Made by a program: the position numbers and the translations under genes. Positions 55,970-64,000 of a stretch of DNA of 64,000 nucleotides are shown here, one piece after another. The stretch is from Actinoplanes italicus (GTDB taxonomy: Bacteria > Actinomycetota > Actinomycetes > Mycobacteriales > Micromonosporaceae). The notes under the pieces are model-generated. The model made no database searches and was not told the origin of the DNA. It worked only from the letters and a program-made list of their open reading frames with translations. Numbering within the stretch: the first letter of the stretch is position 1; each line of letters starts with the position of its first letter. The stretch covers positions 620,001 to 684,000 of the forward strand of contig NZ_PVMZ01000003.1 in the NCBI RefSeq assembly GCF_003001815.1, read 5' to 3'.

Positions 55970-56542
55970 GTGATCTCTGTTCTGCCGTTCCCCTCGCTGT
56001 TCGCCTGGCTGCGCGGGCTCTCCGCCGGTGTGCGGGCCGGCGGCGGTGCCCCGGCGGCGCCGCCCGCGATCAACGAGCTCTATCACAGCCGACGGCTCAG
56101 CCTGGTCCGGCTCGCGGTGCTCATGGTCGACGACCTGCCCACCGCGGAGGACATCGTGCAGGACGTGTTCACCGCCCTCTACCGGAAGCACGGGCCGGAG
56201 CTGCGCGGGGTGTCGGATCCGAACGCGTACCTGATCACCGGGGTGACCAACGCGGCCCGCTCCGCGTTGCGCCGCCGTCGTACCGCCCGGGCCTATCTGC
56301 CGCCTCCGGAGGAGGCCGTTCCGGCGGCCGAGGACGAGGCGCTGCTCGGTGAGGGCGACCGGGAGATGCTGCGGGAACTGCGTGGTCTGACCGCCCGGCA
56401 GCGCCAGGTGCTGGTGTTGCGGTACTGGTCGGAGCTCTCCGAGGGGGAGATCGCCGACACGCTGCGGGTCTCCCGCGGCACCGTCAAGTCGACGGCGCAT
56501 CGCGCGCTGTCCATCCTGCGCGCGAGATTGGGGGAGCGGTGA
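55970..56542 (+). CDS. ECF-family RNA polymerase sigma factor
   Basis: A 190-residue sigma-70-like factor with region 2 (LVRLAVLMVDDLPTAEDIVQ around residues 43-63, ALYRKHGPELRGVSDPNAYL) and region 4 (LTARQRQVLVLRYWSELSEGEI, DTLRVSRGTVKSTAHRALS near residues 140-182). The start is given as GTG 55970; no strong ribosome site is seen and later in-frame starts cannot be excluded. Coupled to the next gene by a GTGA overlap. Confidence 0.87.
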   Translation: MISVLPFPSLFAWLRGLSAGVRAGGGAPAAPPAINELYHSRRLSLVRLAVLMVDDLPTAEDIVQDVFTALYRKHGPELRGVSDPNAYLITGVTNAARSALRRRRTARAYLPPPEEAVPAAEDEALLGEGDREMLRELRGLTARQRQVLVLRYWSELSEGEIADTLRVSRGTVKSTAHRALSILRARLGER

Positions 56543-56976
56543 CCGACCAGGTCGAATTGAGGCTGCGGCGCGCTCTGCATGCGCGGGCCGGTCAGATCAC
56601 GCAGGAGCGGCTGAGTCTCGGGGTCCCGCCGACGGTCGCCGCTCCTCGCCCGCCGCTGCGGCTGTGGCGTTGGTTGCCGGTGCCGGCCGGCGTCGTGATC
56701 GCGGCCGTGGCGGTGAGCTTCACGCTGTCGCCCGGCCCACGCGATCCCGGTCCGGCGCCGGGCGGTCCGGCGATCGTCACGCCGTCGGCGTCCACCACCG
56801 CGCCGCCCGCACCGTCTGCCGCGACCGCCGATCCCCAGCCGGCGGCCACCTCCCCGGGTTCGCCCGCGAACACGCCGTCCCGGTCGGCCCCGCCGAAGTC
56901 GGCGGCTGTGGTCCCGGGTTCGGGGCCGGAGACGAAGGCGACCGATCTGCCGCCCGAGGCGACCCCGGGTGGCTGA
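56539..56976 (+). CDS. single-pass membrane protein coupled to sigma factor
   Basis: A 145-residue protein with a 48-residue cytoplasmic amino end, one membrane helix at about residues 49-66 (VPAGVVIAAVAVSFTL) and a Pro/Ser/Ala/Thr-rich external tail. GTG 56539 overlaps the sigma stop by four bases. By position it may be a regulator of the sigma factor, but no anti-sigma motif is recognised. Confidence 0.7.
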   Translation: MTDQVELRLRRALHARAGQITQERLSLGVPPTVAAPRPPLRLWRWLPVPAGVVIAAVAVSFTLSPGPRDPGPAPGGPAIVTPSASTTAPPAPSAATADPQPAATSPGSPANTPSRSAPPKSAAVVPGSGPETKATDLPPEATPGG

Positions 56977-56982
56977 CCACGC

Positions 56983-57138
56983 GTGGTGACCTGCGGTGCA
57001 TCCAGGCCGCAGATCACCACGCTTGCGGTTTGTGTGGTGACTTGCGGCTTGCTGGTGGGCGCAGGTCACCACGCTTGTTTGGGGGGCGGTTTGTGTGGTG
57101 ACTTGCGGCTTGCCGGTGGGCGCAGATCACCACGATGC
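56983..57138. repeat. 61-bp hairpin repeat, three units
   Basis: GTGGTGACCTG or GTGGTGACTTG starts at 56983, 57034 and 57095 (spacing 51 and 61). Each is followed by an inverted arm such as GGCGCAGGTCACCAC about 25 nt later, so each unit can form a hairpin. It is related to the array at 25547-25850. No gene lies between 56977 and 57143. Confidence 0.85.
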
Positions 57139-57143
57139 GGGGG

Positions 57144-57890
57144 TTACGGCTGGGTGGGCACGTTCGCGGCGGCTGCCTGATCCAAGAGCCAGAGAGTTTT
57201 CTGTACGCCCGACGCGTTCGCCGCCGGCAGGTCGCCACCGGACAGCACCGTGCCGATCGGGGCGGCCTTGTCCGGCCCGGCCGCGATCAGCCACACCTCG
57301 TCCGCGCTCTGAATGGTGGACAGCGTGAGGGTGACCCGAGTCGGCGGCGGCTTCGGGCTGTCGAACGTCGCGGCCGTCGCGCCGGTCTCCCGCAGCACCG
57401 GGTGGTCCGGGAAGAGCGACGCCACGTGCCCGTCCTCGCCAACACCGAGCATCAGCACGTCGAAGCGCGGCAGTCCGGCGCCCGGACCGGCCGCCGCGGC
57501 CAGCTCGCCGGCGTACCGTGCGGCCGCCGCGATCGCGTCCTCGCCGTCCGGCCCGTCGGAGGCGGGCATGGCATGCACCCGGGCCGGATCCAGCGGCAGC
57601 TTGTCCAGCAGGGCCTCGCGTGCCTGGGTCTCGTTGCGGTCCGGGTCGCCGGAGGGCAGGTAACGCTCGTCGCCCCACCAGAGGTCCACCCGGGACCAGT
57701 CGATGGCCGCGGAGGCGGGCAGTTCCCGCACCGAGCGCAGCACCTTCGCCGCGACCCGGCCGCCGGTCAGCACCACGCTCGCCGAGCCGTGCACCGCCTG
57801 TGCGTCGATGATCTTGATGGCGAGCCGAGCCGCCACCGTGGACGCCAGGATGTCGGCGTCCGGAACCACCACGACCACGGTCTCACTCAA
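57144..57890 (-). CDS. pgl: 6-phosphogluconolactonase
   Basis: Hydrolyses 6-phosphogluconolactone in the oxidative pentose phosphate pathway, 248 residues. Family motifs are VVLTGGRVAAKVL, WSRVDLWWGDERYLPSGDPDRNE and DVLMLGVGEDGHVASLFP. The start is TTG 57890 (MSETVVVVVPD) with GGGAGAG upstream on the - strand. Last gene of the tkt-tal-zwf-opcA-pgl series, downstream of opcA by about 130 nt with two hairpins. Confidence 0.94.
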   Translation of the reverse strand: MSETVVVVVPDADILASTVAARLAIKIIDAQAVHGSASVVLTGGRVAAKVLRSVRELPASAAIDWSRVDLWWGDERYLPSGDPDRNETQAREALLDKLPLDPARVHAMPASDGPDGEDAIAAAARYAGELAAAAGPGAGLPRFDVLMLGVGEDGHVASLFPDHPVLRETGATAATFDSPKPPPTRVTLTLSTIQSADEVWLIAAGPDKAAPIGTVLSGGDLPAANASGVQKTLWLLDQAAAANVPTQP

Positions 57891-57909
57891 TTGGTCTCTC
57901 CCTTATGAA

Positions 57910-57942
57910 GGGGCCGCCCACCGCGGTGCGGCGGACGGCCCC
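57910..57942. terminator. hairpin upstream of pgl
   Basis: GGGGCCG (57910-57916) and CGGCCCC (57936-57942) with an inner CCGC/GCGG helix. It ends about 20 nt before the pgl start on the - strand and may attenuate or process the opcA-pgl mRNA. Confidence 0.4.
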
Positions 57943-57969
57943 GTTGCTGTTTGGCAGCTGTGGCTCACC

Positions 57970-57994
57970 GCTGTCTCACGGCCCGTGAGACAGC
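57970..57994. promoter_or_regulatory. 10-bp inverted repeat between opcA and pgl
   Basis: GCTGTCTCAC and GTGAGACAGC are perfect inverted repeats around GGCCC, followed by a third half-site GTGAGACA at 57997-58004. It could be a terminator of opcA or a protein-binding site. Confidence 0.45.
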
Positions 57995-58023
57995 AGTGAG
58001 ACACTGCTGGTGAACTTGACCGG

Positions 58024-59007
58024 TCAGGCGGCGGAACTGGCGATCGCGGCCAGCGCCGGATCCTTCCAGACGTGCACCCGGTGCGGCGGCCGATGGTCCA
58101 GGCCGGTCAGCCCGGCCATGGCGCCGAGCGCGTCCGCGTAGATCTGGTCGGCGTCCAGCCGGCGCAGCTCCTCGGCCAGCTCGTCACCGACCGGCCGCTT
58201 CGGAAGCGGCATGTAACGGTCCTCCTGGCCGGTCCTGCTGAACAGCGCCGTGCCCTCCTCGCGGGTGACCCGGACACAGTCGCCGTTCTCGCACTGCAGC
58301 TCCACCGAGTGCAGGCGCGGCGCCCGGTCGGTGTGCTCCAGCACCGGCTCGATGCCCAGACGGGACTTGAGCCAGCCCAGCATCAGCCAGGCGGTGGGGT
58401 CCTGCCGCGGCGCCACGATCGTCGCGCCGGTGACGCGGGCGTCGGCGCTGTCGAAGGCGCCGGCCACCAGGGAACGCCACAGCGTGATCCGGGTCCAGGT
58501 CAGGTCGGTGTCGCCGGGCGCGTAGTCGATGGCCCGCTGCTTGAGCGCGGCCACCGGGTCCGGCGACTGCGCGCTGTCGGTGATCCGGCGCTCCGAGACG
58601 ACGCCCAGGAAGTCGTTGGCGATCATGTTCGGAGGCTCCTCGTGCCACCAGGTGACCACCGGGACGTCCGGGGCGAGCAGCGGCATGACGACCGACTCGG
58701 CGTGCAGCGCCAGACGGCCGTACATCCGCATGACGACCGCCTCGGCCGGGCCGAGGCGCCCACCCACGACGATCTCGGCGTCCAGCCGGCTGCGGCCCTC
58801 CATGTCGGAGCGCACCACGATGAGCAGCCGGCAGGGGTGCGCCGCGGCGGCGATGGTGGCGGCCGCCTCGGCCTCGCGGACCTTCTTCTCCTCGACCACC
58901 GCGATCAGGGTGAGGGCCAGGCCGGAGGCCACACCGCCGGCGCTGCGCCGCTCGGCGGCCAGGGCCTTCACTACCTCGTTACCGGTGGTGTCCCACAGCC
59001 CGATCAT
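58024..59007 (-). CDS. opcA: glucose-6-phosphate dehydrogenase assembly protein OpcA
   Basis: Allosteric activator and assembly partner of Zwf in actinobacteria and cyanobacteria, 327 residues. It begins MIGLWDTTGNEVVKAL and contains HPCRLLIVVRSD, VVMPLLAPDVPVVTWWHEEPP, ARVTGATIVAPRQDPTAWLMLGW and a Cys pair in LQCENGDCVRV. ATG 59007 has GGAGG five bases upstream and overlaps the zwf stop as ATGA, so the two partner proteins are translationally coupled. Confidence 0.95.
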   Translation of the reverse strand: MIGLWDTTGNEVVKALAAERRSAGGVASGLALTLIAVVEEKKVREAEAAATIAAAAHPCRLLIVVRSDMEGRSRLDAEIVVGGRLGPAEAVVMRMYGRLALHAESVVMPLLAPDVPVVTWWHEEPPNMIANDFLGVVSERRITDSAQSPDPVAALKQRAIDYAPGDTDLTWTRITLWRSLVAGAFDSADARVTGATIVAPRQDPTAWLMLGWLKSRLGIEPVLEHTDRAPRLHSVELQCENGDCVRVTREEGTALFSRTGQEDRYMPLPKRPVGDELAEELRRLDADQIYADALGAMAGLTGLDHRPPHRVHVWKDPALAAIASSAA

Positions 59008-60521
59008 GCCCGCCTCCAGGTACGGCCTTCGCGCGCCAGCATCTCGTCGGAGGCCCGCGGGCCCCACTCGCCGGCCCGGTACGGTTCCGGTTTGTTGCCC
59101 GCCCAGGCGGCCTCCAACGGGTCGATGACCCGCCAGGACTGCTCGATCTCGGCAGCGTCCGGGAAGAGTGTCCGGTCGCCGATCAACACATCGAGGACCA
59201 GCCGTTCGTACGCCTCCGGGCTGGACTCGGTGAACGCCTCGCCGTACTGGAAGTCCATCGCGATGTCGCGGACCTCCATCGAGGTGCCCGGTACCTTCGA
59301 GCCGAACTTCAGCACCACGCCCTCGTCCGGCTGCACGCGTACGACCAGCTGGTTGTGGCCCAGCATCTCCACGTCGGCCGGGTCGAACGGCAGGTGCGGC
59401 GCCCGCTTGAAGAGGATCGCGATCTCGGTGACCCGCCGGGGCATCCGCTTGCCGACCCGCACGTAGAACGGGACACCCGCCCAGCGCCGGTTCTGGATGC
59501 CGAGGCGGACGGCGGCGTACGTCTCCGTGGTGGAGTCCGCCGGGATGTTCGGCTCCTCCAGGTATCCCACGGCACGCTCACCGGCCACCCAGCCCGGAAG
59601 ATACTGCCCGCGGACGGAACCGGTCGCGATGTCGGGCGGGAGACTGATCGCCTTGAGGACTTTCAGCTTCTCCGCGCGTACTTCCTGAGGGTCGAAGCTC
59701 GTCGGCTCTTCCATGGCGATCATGGCGAGCAGCTGCAGAAGGTGGTTCTGCAGGACGTCGCGGGCCGCACCGGAGGCGTCGTAGAACGCCGCCCGGCTGC
59801 CGATGCCGACGTCCTCGGCCATCGTGATCTGGACACTGTCGACGTACTTCGAGTTCCACACCGGCTCGAACAGGCTGTTCGCGAAGCGCAGAGCCATGAT
59901 GTTCTGGACGGTCTCTTTGCCGAGGTAGTGGTCGATCCGGAAGACGTCCTCCGGGATGAACACGTCGTCGACCAGCTCGTTGAGCTGCACGGCGCTCTGG
60001 AAGTCGTGACCGAACGGCTTCTCCACCACGACCCGGCGCCACCCGCCGGTCTTCGAGGGGTCGGCCATGCCGGTGCGGTTGAGCTGGTTGAGCACCAGCG
60101 GGAACGCGGCCGGCGGGATGGAGAAGTAGAAGGCGGCGTTGCCGGCGATGCCGTTGCGTTCCTTCAGCTCGTCCAGCGTGGTCGCGAGCTTGTCGAAGGC
60201 GTCGTCATCGTCGAACGAGCCGGGAATGAAGTGGAATCGCTCGGAGAGGCGCTGCCAGACGTCCTCGCGCCACGGTGTCCGGGCGCCCTTCTTGGCGGCC
60301 GCGTAGGCGAGGGATTCGAAGCTGCCGTCGCCCCAGTCGGCGCGGGCGAAGCCCACCACCACGAAGCCGGGGGGAAGCAGACCACGGTTGGCCAGGTCGT
60401 ACACGGCCGGGATGAGCTTCTTTCGGGACAGGTCACCGGTGACCCCGAAGATCACCAGAGCGCAGGGCTCCGGAATCCGTGGAAGCCGACGGTCCTGTGC
60501 GGTGCGCAGCGGATTACCCAC
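59004..60521 (-). CDS. zwf: glucose-6-phosphate 1-dehydrogenase
   Basis: First enzyme of the oxidative pentose phosphate pathway, making NADPH and 6-phosphogluconolactone, 505 residues. The coenzyme fold is VIFGVTGDLSRKKLIPAVYDL, the substrate motif VVVEKPFGHDFQSA and the active site RIDHYLGKETVQNIMALRF with the catalytic His. GTG 60521 (VGNPLRTAQDRR) is chosen from homologues with AGGA upstream; the frame extends to 60806 inside tal without family similarity. Coupled to opcA. Confidence 0.97.
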   Translation of the reverse strand: MGNPLRTAQDRRLPRIPEPCALVIFGVTGDLSRKKLIPAVYDLANRGLLPPGFVVVGFARADWGDGSFESLAYAAAKKGARTPWREDVWQRLSERFHFIPGSFDDDDAFDKLATTLDELKERNGIAGNAAFYFSIPPAAFPLVLNQLNRTGMADPSKTGGWRRVVVEKPFGHDFQSAVQLNELVDDVFIPEDVFRIDHYLGKETVQNIMALRFANSLFEPVWNSKYVDSVQITMAEDVGIGSRAAFYDASGAARDVLQNHLLQLLAMIAMEEPTSFDPQEVRAEKLKVLKAISLPPDIATGSVRGQYLPGWVAGERAVGYLEEPNIPADSTTETYAAVRLGIQNRRWAGVPFYVRVGKRMPRRVTEIAILFKRAPHLPFDPADVEMLGHNQLVVRVQPDEGVVLKFGSKVPGTSMEVRDIAMDFQYGEAFTESSPEAYERLVLDVLIGDRTLFPDAAEIEQSWRVIDPLEAAWAGNKPEPYRAGEWGPRASDEMLAREGRTWRRA

Positions 60522-60552
60522 GTTGTCATCCTGCCAGTTTTTTGATGACGGA

Positions 60553-60585
60553 GCGGCCTGTCGCGGGACTCCCGCGACAGGCCGC
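60553..60585. terminator. perfect palindrome between tal and zwf
   Basis: Arms of 15 bp (60553-60567 with 60571-60585) pair without mismatch around a minimal loop, 13 nt past the tal stop. No T tract is present. It may be a partial terminator or mRNA stabiliser that sets the tal to zwf expression ratio. Confidence 0.55.
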
Positions 60586-60597
60586 TGATAGTGCTCG

Positions 60598-61734
60598 TCA
60601 GGCAGCGTCGCTGGGGTTCTTCGCCCCGGAGGCAGCAGCCTTGAGGGACTTGGTGACGCCCTCCAGTAGCTCGTTCCAGCTCGCCTCGAACTTCTCGACG
60701 CCCTCGTCCTCGAGGACCTTGAAGACGTCGGTGAGGTCGATGCCGACGGCCGCGAGGTCGGTGAAGACCTGGTGGGCGTCCGCGAAGTTGCCGGTGATGG
60801 TGTCACCGCGGGTGGTCCCGTGGTCCTCGTAGGCGAAGATCACCGGCTCCGGCATGGTGTTCACCGTGCCGGGCGCGATCAGCTCCTCGACGTAGATGGT
60901 GTCGAGGAACTCCGGGTTCTTCGTGCCGGTCGACGCCCAGAGCGGACGCTGCGGGTGGGCACCGGCACCGGCCAGGGCCTTCCAGCGGTCGCCGCCGAAG
61001 ACCTCGGCGTACGCCTCGTACGCCAGCCGCGCGTTGGCGATGGCCGCCTTGCCCTTGAGTGCCTTGGCCTCGTCCGAACCGATCTTGTCAAGGCGCTTGT
61101 CCACCTCGCTGTCCACGCGCGAGACGAAGAACGAGGCGACCGAACCGATCTTGGAAAGGTCGTGGCCGTTCGCCTTCGCCTGCTCGAGGCCGTCCAGGAA
61201 GGCGTCCATGACGGCCTGGTACCGCTCGACCGAGAAGATCAGCGTGACGTTGACGCTGATGCCCGCGGCCAGCACCTGGGTGATGGCGGGCAGACCGGCC
61301 AGCGTCGCCGGGATCTTGATGTACAGGTTGGGCCGGTCGACCAGCCACCACAGCGTCTTCGCCTCGGCGACGGTGGACTCGGTCTCGTGCGCCTTGCGCG
61401 GGTCCACCTCGATGGACACGCGCCCGTCGATGCCGTTGGACGCGTCGTAGGCCGGACGGAAGATGTCGGTCGCCCAGCGGACGTCCTTGGCGGTCATGAG
61501 GCGGACCGCCTCCTCGACCGTCACGCCCTGGAGAGCGAGATCGCGCAGCTGCTCGTCGTACGCGTCGGCGTCGGAGAGCGCCTTCTGGAAGATGCTCGGG
61601 TTCGTGGTCACGCCGACCACGTGCTGGTCGGTGCGCAGCTTGTCGAGCGAGCCGCTGGTCAGCCGTACCCGGGAGAGGTCGTCGAGCCACACTGCCACGC
61701 CCTGGGCGGACAGCTCAGCCAGTCTGTCGGTCAT
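60598..61734 (-). CDS. tal: transaldolase
   Basis: Transfers a dihydroxyacetone unit in the non-oxidative pentose phosphate pathway, 378 residues, of the longer actinobacterial/cyanobacterial type. Landmarks are [30 protein letters not shown], the Schiff-base lysine in [16 protein letters not shown], and [24 protein letters not shown] 61734 lies after GAGGGAA and GGAG; a TTG at 61743 would add three residues. It starts 39 nt after tkt and is probably cotranscribed. Confidence 0.96.
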   Translation of the reverse strand: MTDRLAELSAQGVAVWLDDLSRVRLTSGSLDKLRTDQHVVGVTTNPSIFQKALSDADAYDEQLRDLALQGVTVEEAVRLMTAKDVRWATDIFRPAYDASNGIDGRVSIEVDPRKAHETESTVAEAKTLWWLVDRPNLYIKIPATLAGLPAITQVLAAGISVNVTLIFSVERYQAVMDAFLDGLEQAKANGHDLSKIGSVASFFVSRVDSEVDKRLDKIGSDEAKALKGKAAIANARLAYEAYAEVFGGDRWKALAGAGAHPQRPLWASTGTKNPEFLDTIYVEELIAPGTVNTMPEPVIFAYEDHGTTRGDTITGNFADAHQVFTDLAAVGIDLTDVFKVLEDEGVEKFEASWNELLEGVTKSLKAAASGAKNPSDAA

Positions 61735-61773
61735 TTCCCTCAACTCCTGAATGAATGACGCAGTATTTAGAAG

Positions 61774-63888
61774 TCAGTTACCGGTCTTGTGGCCGGTGAT
61801 CTCGCCGACCTTGGCCAGGGACGCGTGGGCCTTCGCGACGACGTTGTCAGCGGTGAACCCGAACTGCTCGAACAGGACCTTCGCCGGGGCGCTGGCGCCG
61901 TAGTGCTCGATGCTGACGGCCTCGCCGGCGTCACCGAGGATGCGGTCCCAGCTCATCCGGATCCCCGCCTCAACGGTGACACGAGCCTTCACGCCGTGCG
62001 GGAGAACCTGCTGCTGGTATGCCACGTCCTGCTGGAAGAACCACTCCTGGCAGGGCATCGACACCACCCGGGTGGGGGTGCCCTCGGCCTCCAGGCGCTC
62101 CTGCGCGGTGAGCGCGATCGCCACCTCGGAGCCACTGGCGATCAGGATGACCTTCGGGGTGCCGCCGGACGACTCGGAGAGGATGTAGCCGCCCTTGAGG
62201 GTGCCCTCGGCCGACGCGTACTTCGAGCGGTCGACGATCGGCAGGTTCTGCCGGGACAGCGCCAGCGCGGTCGGGCGGTCGGTGTGCTCCAGGGCGCCAC
62301 GCCAGGCCCACGCGGTCTCGTTGGCGTCGGCCGGGCGGACCACGTCGAGGCCGACGATCGCCCGCAGGGCGGTCAGCGTCTCGATCGGCTGGTGCGTCGG
62401 GCCGTCCTCGCCGAGACCGATCGAGTCGTGCGTCCACACGAAGACGACCGGCAGCTTCATCAGCGCGGACAGGCGGACCGCACCACGCATGTAGTCACTG
62501 AAGACCAGGAAGGTGCCGCCGTACGGCCGGGTGCCGCCGTGGACCGCGATGCCGTTGAGGATCGAGCCCATGCCGTGCTCACGGATGCCGAAGTGCAGCG
62601 TGCGGCCGTACTCGTGACCGGGGAACTCCTTGGTCGCGTACTCCGTCGGGATGAAGGACGGCTCGCCCTTCATGGTGGTGTTGTTGCTCTCCGCCAGGTC
62701 GGCGGAGCCACCCCACAGCTCGGGGAGCACCGGCGCGAGCGCCTCGAGGATCTTGCCGGACGCGGCACGGGTGGCCAGGCCCTTCTCGTCCGCGGCGAAC
62801 TCGGGCAGCGCCTTGTGCCAGCCCTCCGGCAGGGTGCGGGTGGCGAGCCGGTCGAAGAGGGCCTTGCCCTCGGCGTTGCCGGCGGCCCAGGCGTCGAACT
62901 TCTGCTGCCAGGCCGCGCGGGCCTCCTTGCCGCGCTCGACGACCTGCTGCGCGTGCTTGACGACCTCGTCGTCGATCGCGAACGGCTCGTCGGCGAAGCC
63001 GAGCAGCTCCTTGGTGGCGGTGATCTCGGCGGCGCCCAGCGCGGAGCCGTGGATCTTGCCGGTGTTCTGCTTCTTCGGAGCCGGCCAGCCGATGACCGTC
63101 TTCAGCACGATGAACGACGGCTTGTCGGTCACCGCCTTGGCGGCCTGGATGGCGGCGTAGAGCTCCTCGACGTCCTCGACGTACGGGTCCGAGCCGCGCC
63201 AGTCGACCGTCTGGACGTGCCAGCCGTACGCCTCGTAGCGCTTGCCGACGTCCTCGTTCTTGGCGATCCGGGTGTCGTCCTCGATGGAGATCTCGTTGTC
63301 GTCGTAGATCACGACGAGGTTGCCGAGCTTCTGCACCGACGCGATGGCCGACGACTCGTGGCTCACGCCCTCCTCGATGTCGCCGTCCGAGGCGATCGAG
63401 TAGACGTAGTGGTCGAACGGCGACTCACCGGCGGGGGCGTCCGGGTCGAACAGGCCGCGCTCACGGCGGGCCGACATGGCCATGCCGATCGCGTTGCCGA
63501 TGCCCTGGCCCAGCGGGCCGGTGGTGATCTCGACACCGGGCGTGTGGCCGTACTCCGGGTGACCCGGGGTCAGCGAGTCCCACTGGCGCAGCGCCTTCAG
63601 GTCATCGAGTGACAGGCTGTAGCCATTGAGGAACAACTGTACGTAAAGGGTGAGGCTGGAGTGACCGCAGGAGAGAACGAAGCGGTCGCGGCCCGCCCAT
63701 TCCGGGTCCGTGGGGTCGTGCCGCATCACACGGTTGAACAGCAGGTAGGCGGCCGGGGCCAGGCTCATGGCCGTACCGGGGTGGCCGTTACCGGCCTTCT
63801 CCACGGCGTCCATGGCCAAGACCCGGGTGGTGTCCACCGCCTTGCGGTCGAGGTCGGACCAGTTGAGAGCGGGATCTGTCGCAGCCAC
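61774..63888 (-). CDS. tkt: transketolase
   Basis: Thiamine-diphosphate enzyme moving two-carbon units between sugar phosphates, 704 residues. Present are AGNGHPGTAMSLAPAAYLLF, the ThDP/Mg motif SIASDGDIEEGVSHE with YDDNEIS, the catalytic region THDSIGLGEDGPTHQPIE and the carboxy domain GSEVAIALTAQERL. GTG 63888 has AGGAG about eleven bases upstream. First gene of the pentose phosphate series in this window. Confidence 0.97.
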   Translation of the reverse strand: MAATDPALNWSDLDRKAVDTTRVLAMDAVEKAGNGHPGTAMSLAPAAYLLFNRVMRHDPTDPEWAGRDRFVLSCGHSSLTLYVQLFLNGYSLSLDDLKALRQWDSLTPGHPEYGHTPGVEITTGPLGQGIGNAIGMAMSARRERGLFDPDAPAGESPFDHYVYSIASDGDIEEGVSHESSAIASVQKLGNLVVIYDDNEISIEDDTRIAKNEDVGKRYEAYGWHVQTVDWRGSDPYVEDVEELYAAIQAAKAVTDKPSFIVLKTVIGWPAPKKQNTGKIHGSALGAAEITATKELLGFADEPFAIDDEVVKHAQQVVERGKEARAAWQQKFDAWAAGNAEGKALFDRLATRTLPEGWHKALPEFAADEKGLATRAASGKILEALAPVLPELWGGSADLAESNNTTMKGEPSFIPTEYATKEFPGHEYGRTLHFGIREHGMGSILNGIAVHGGTRPYGGTFLVFSDYMRGAVRLSALMKLPVVFVWTHDSIGLGEDGPTHQPIETLTALRAIVGLDVVRPADANETAWAWRGALEHTDRPTALALSRQNLPIVDRSKYASAEGTLKGGYILSESSGGTPKVILIASGSEVAIALTAQERLEAEGTPTRVVSMPCQEWFFQQDVAYQQQVLPHGVKARVTVEAGIRMSWDRILGDAGEAVSIEHYGASAPAKVLFEQFGFTADNVVAKAHASLAKVGEITGHKTGN

Positions 63889-64000
63889 GTCGGTTCTGCT
63901 CCTCGGGCAAAATTATGGAACCCTTTTCGGCTTGACCCTATCCAGTCGGGCTAAACGCATGCGCAGCGAACGCACTAGGCACATACGCTGTGAGCGGACA
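63889..64000 (-). promoter_or_regulatory. tkt upstream region
   Basis: The last 112 bases carry the tkt Shine-Dalgarno and presumably its promoter; a GGATAGGGT near 63936-63944 on the - strand is a possible -10. In many actinobacteria a divergent heme-biosynthesis farnesyltransferase gene follows, but nothing coding is visible before the window ends. Confidence 0.35.

Noticed and set aside
61789..63612. 607-codon open frame on the + strand opposite tkt
   Set aside because: Antisense shadow of transketolase; no motif or ribosome site.

Overview
The window is high-GC actinobacterial chromosome. Gene order and protein types point to the family Micromonosporaceae, most likely an Actinoplanes-like organism (inference; no marker here fixes the genus). 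The backbone is the conserved actinobacterial central-metabolism and DNA-repair neighbourhood: gltD (partial), pyk, tesB, pdtaR, polA, rpsA, coaE, uvrB, uvrA, uvrC, rapZ, yvcK, whiA, gap, pgk, tpiA, secG, rbpA, pgl, opcA, zwf, tal, tkt. Actinobacterial traits include the mycothiol-type GNAT and maleylpyruvate isomerase families, RbpA, WhiA, OpcA, the CoaE-GrpB fusion and many leaderless start sites.

Layout. 1-6.3 kb: end of gltD, pyk, an acyl-CoA thioesterase, a DUF308 membrane protein, a tRNA with anticodon CAA and the ANTAR response regulator pdtaR. 6.3-11.9 kb: a complete branched-chain amino acid ABC transporter (livH, livM, livG, livF on +, and the convergent binding protein livK on -), with GlnR-like sites upstream of both transcription units. 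12.1-14.8 kb: polA. 14.8-17.4 kb: a gene-poor stretch full of minisatellites around a solitary arsR. 17.4-25.5 kb: DUF3140/DUF2945 pair, methyltransferase, rpsA, coaE, uvrB, a double GNAT enzyme. 25.5-28.6 kb: repeat arrays flanking a monooxygenase-like protein and terC, which has a manganese riboswitch. 28.7-33 kb: typA, a lytic transglycosylase lipoprotein, a second divergent copy of ribosomal protein L11, and a ClpP-like protein without its catalytic Ser and His. 32.8-37.1 kb: GntR regulator, NCS1 transporter, hydantoin-racemase-like protein, then a sigma factor and membrane partner. 37.1-41.6 kb: metallo-beta-lactamase/maleylpyruvate isomerase pair, rsgA, a large membrane protein. 41.7-54.7 kb: uvrA, a Rieske lipoprotein, uvrC, rapZ-yvcK, whiA, gap-pgk-tpiA-secG, rbpA. 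54.7-57.1 kb: GNAT, secreted Pro/Ala-rich protein, second sigma factor with membrane partner, another repeat cluster. 57.1-64 kb: the pentose phosphate genes, all on - (tkt, tal, zwf, opcA, pgl).

How the parts work together. Glycolysis (gap, pgk, tpiA, pyk) and the pentose phosphate pathway (tkt, tal, zwf, opcA, pgl) are both largely represented. The nucleotide-excision-repair genes uvrA, uvrB, uvrC and polA are scattered, yet each has a promoter matching the LexA-independent RecA-NDp (PafBC-type) pattern, so they probably form one damage regulon. Three of those promoters sit so close to the start codon that the mRNAs should be leaderless.

Most notable: the L11 paralogue with an altered antibiotic/factor-binding amino-terminal domain; the shared damage promoters; the terC riboswitch whose P1 3' strand can instead pair with the terC Shine-Dalgarno; a dispersed hairpin repeat of about 61-bp period found in three intergenic regions; the ClpP-like pseudoprotease; and a leucine-anticodon tRNA with a short variable loop. 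Calls rest on reading the sequence and on knowledge of the families; no database search was run.
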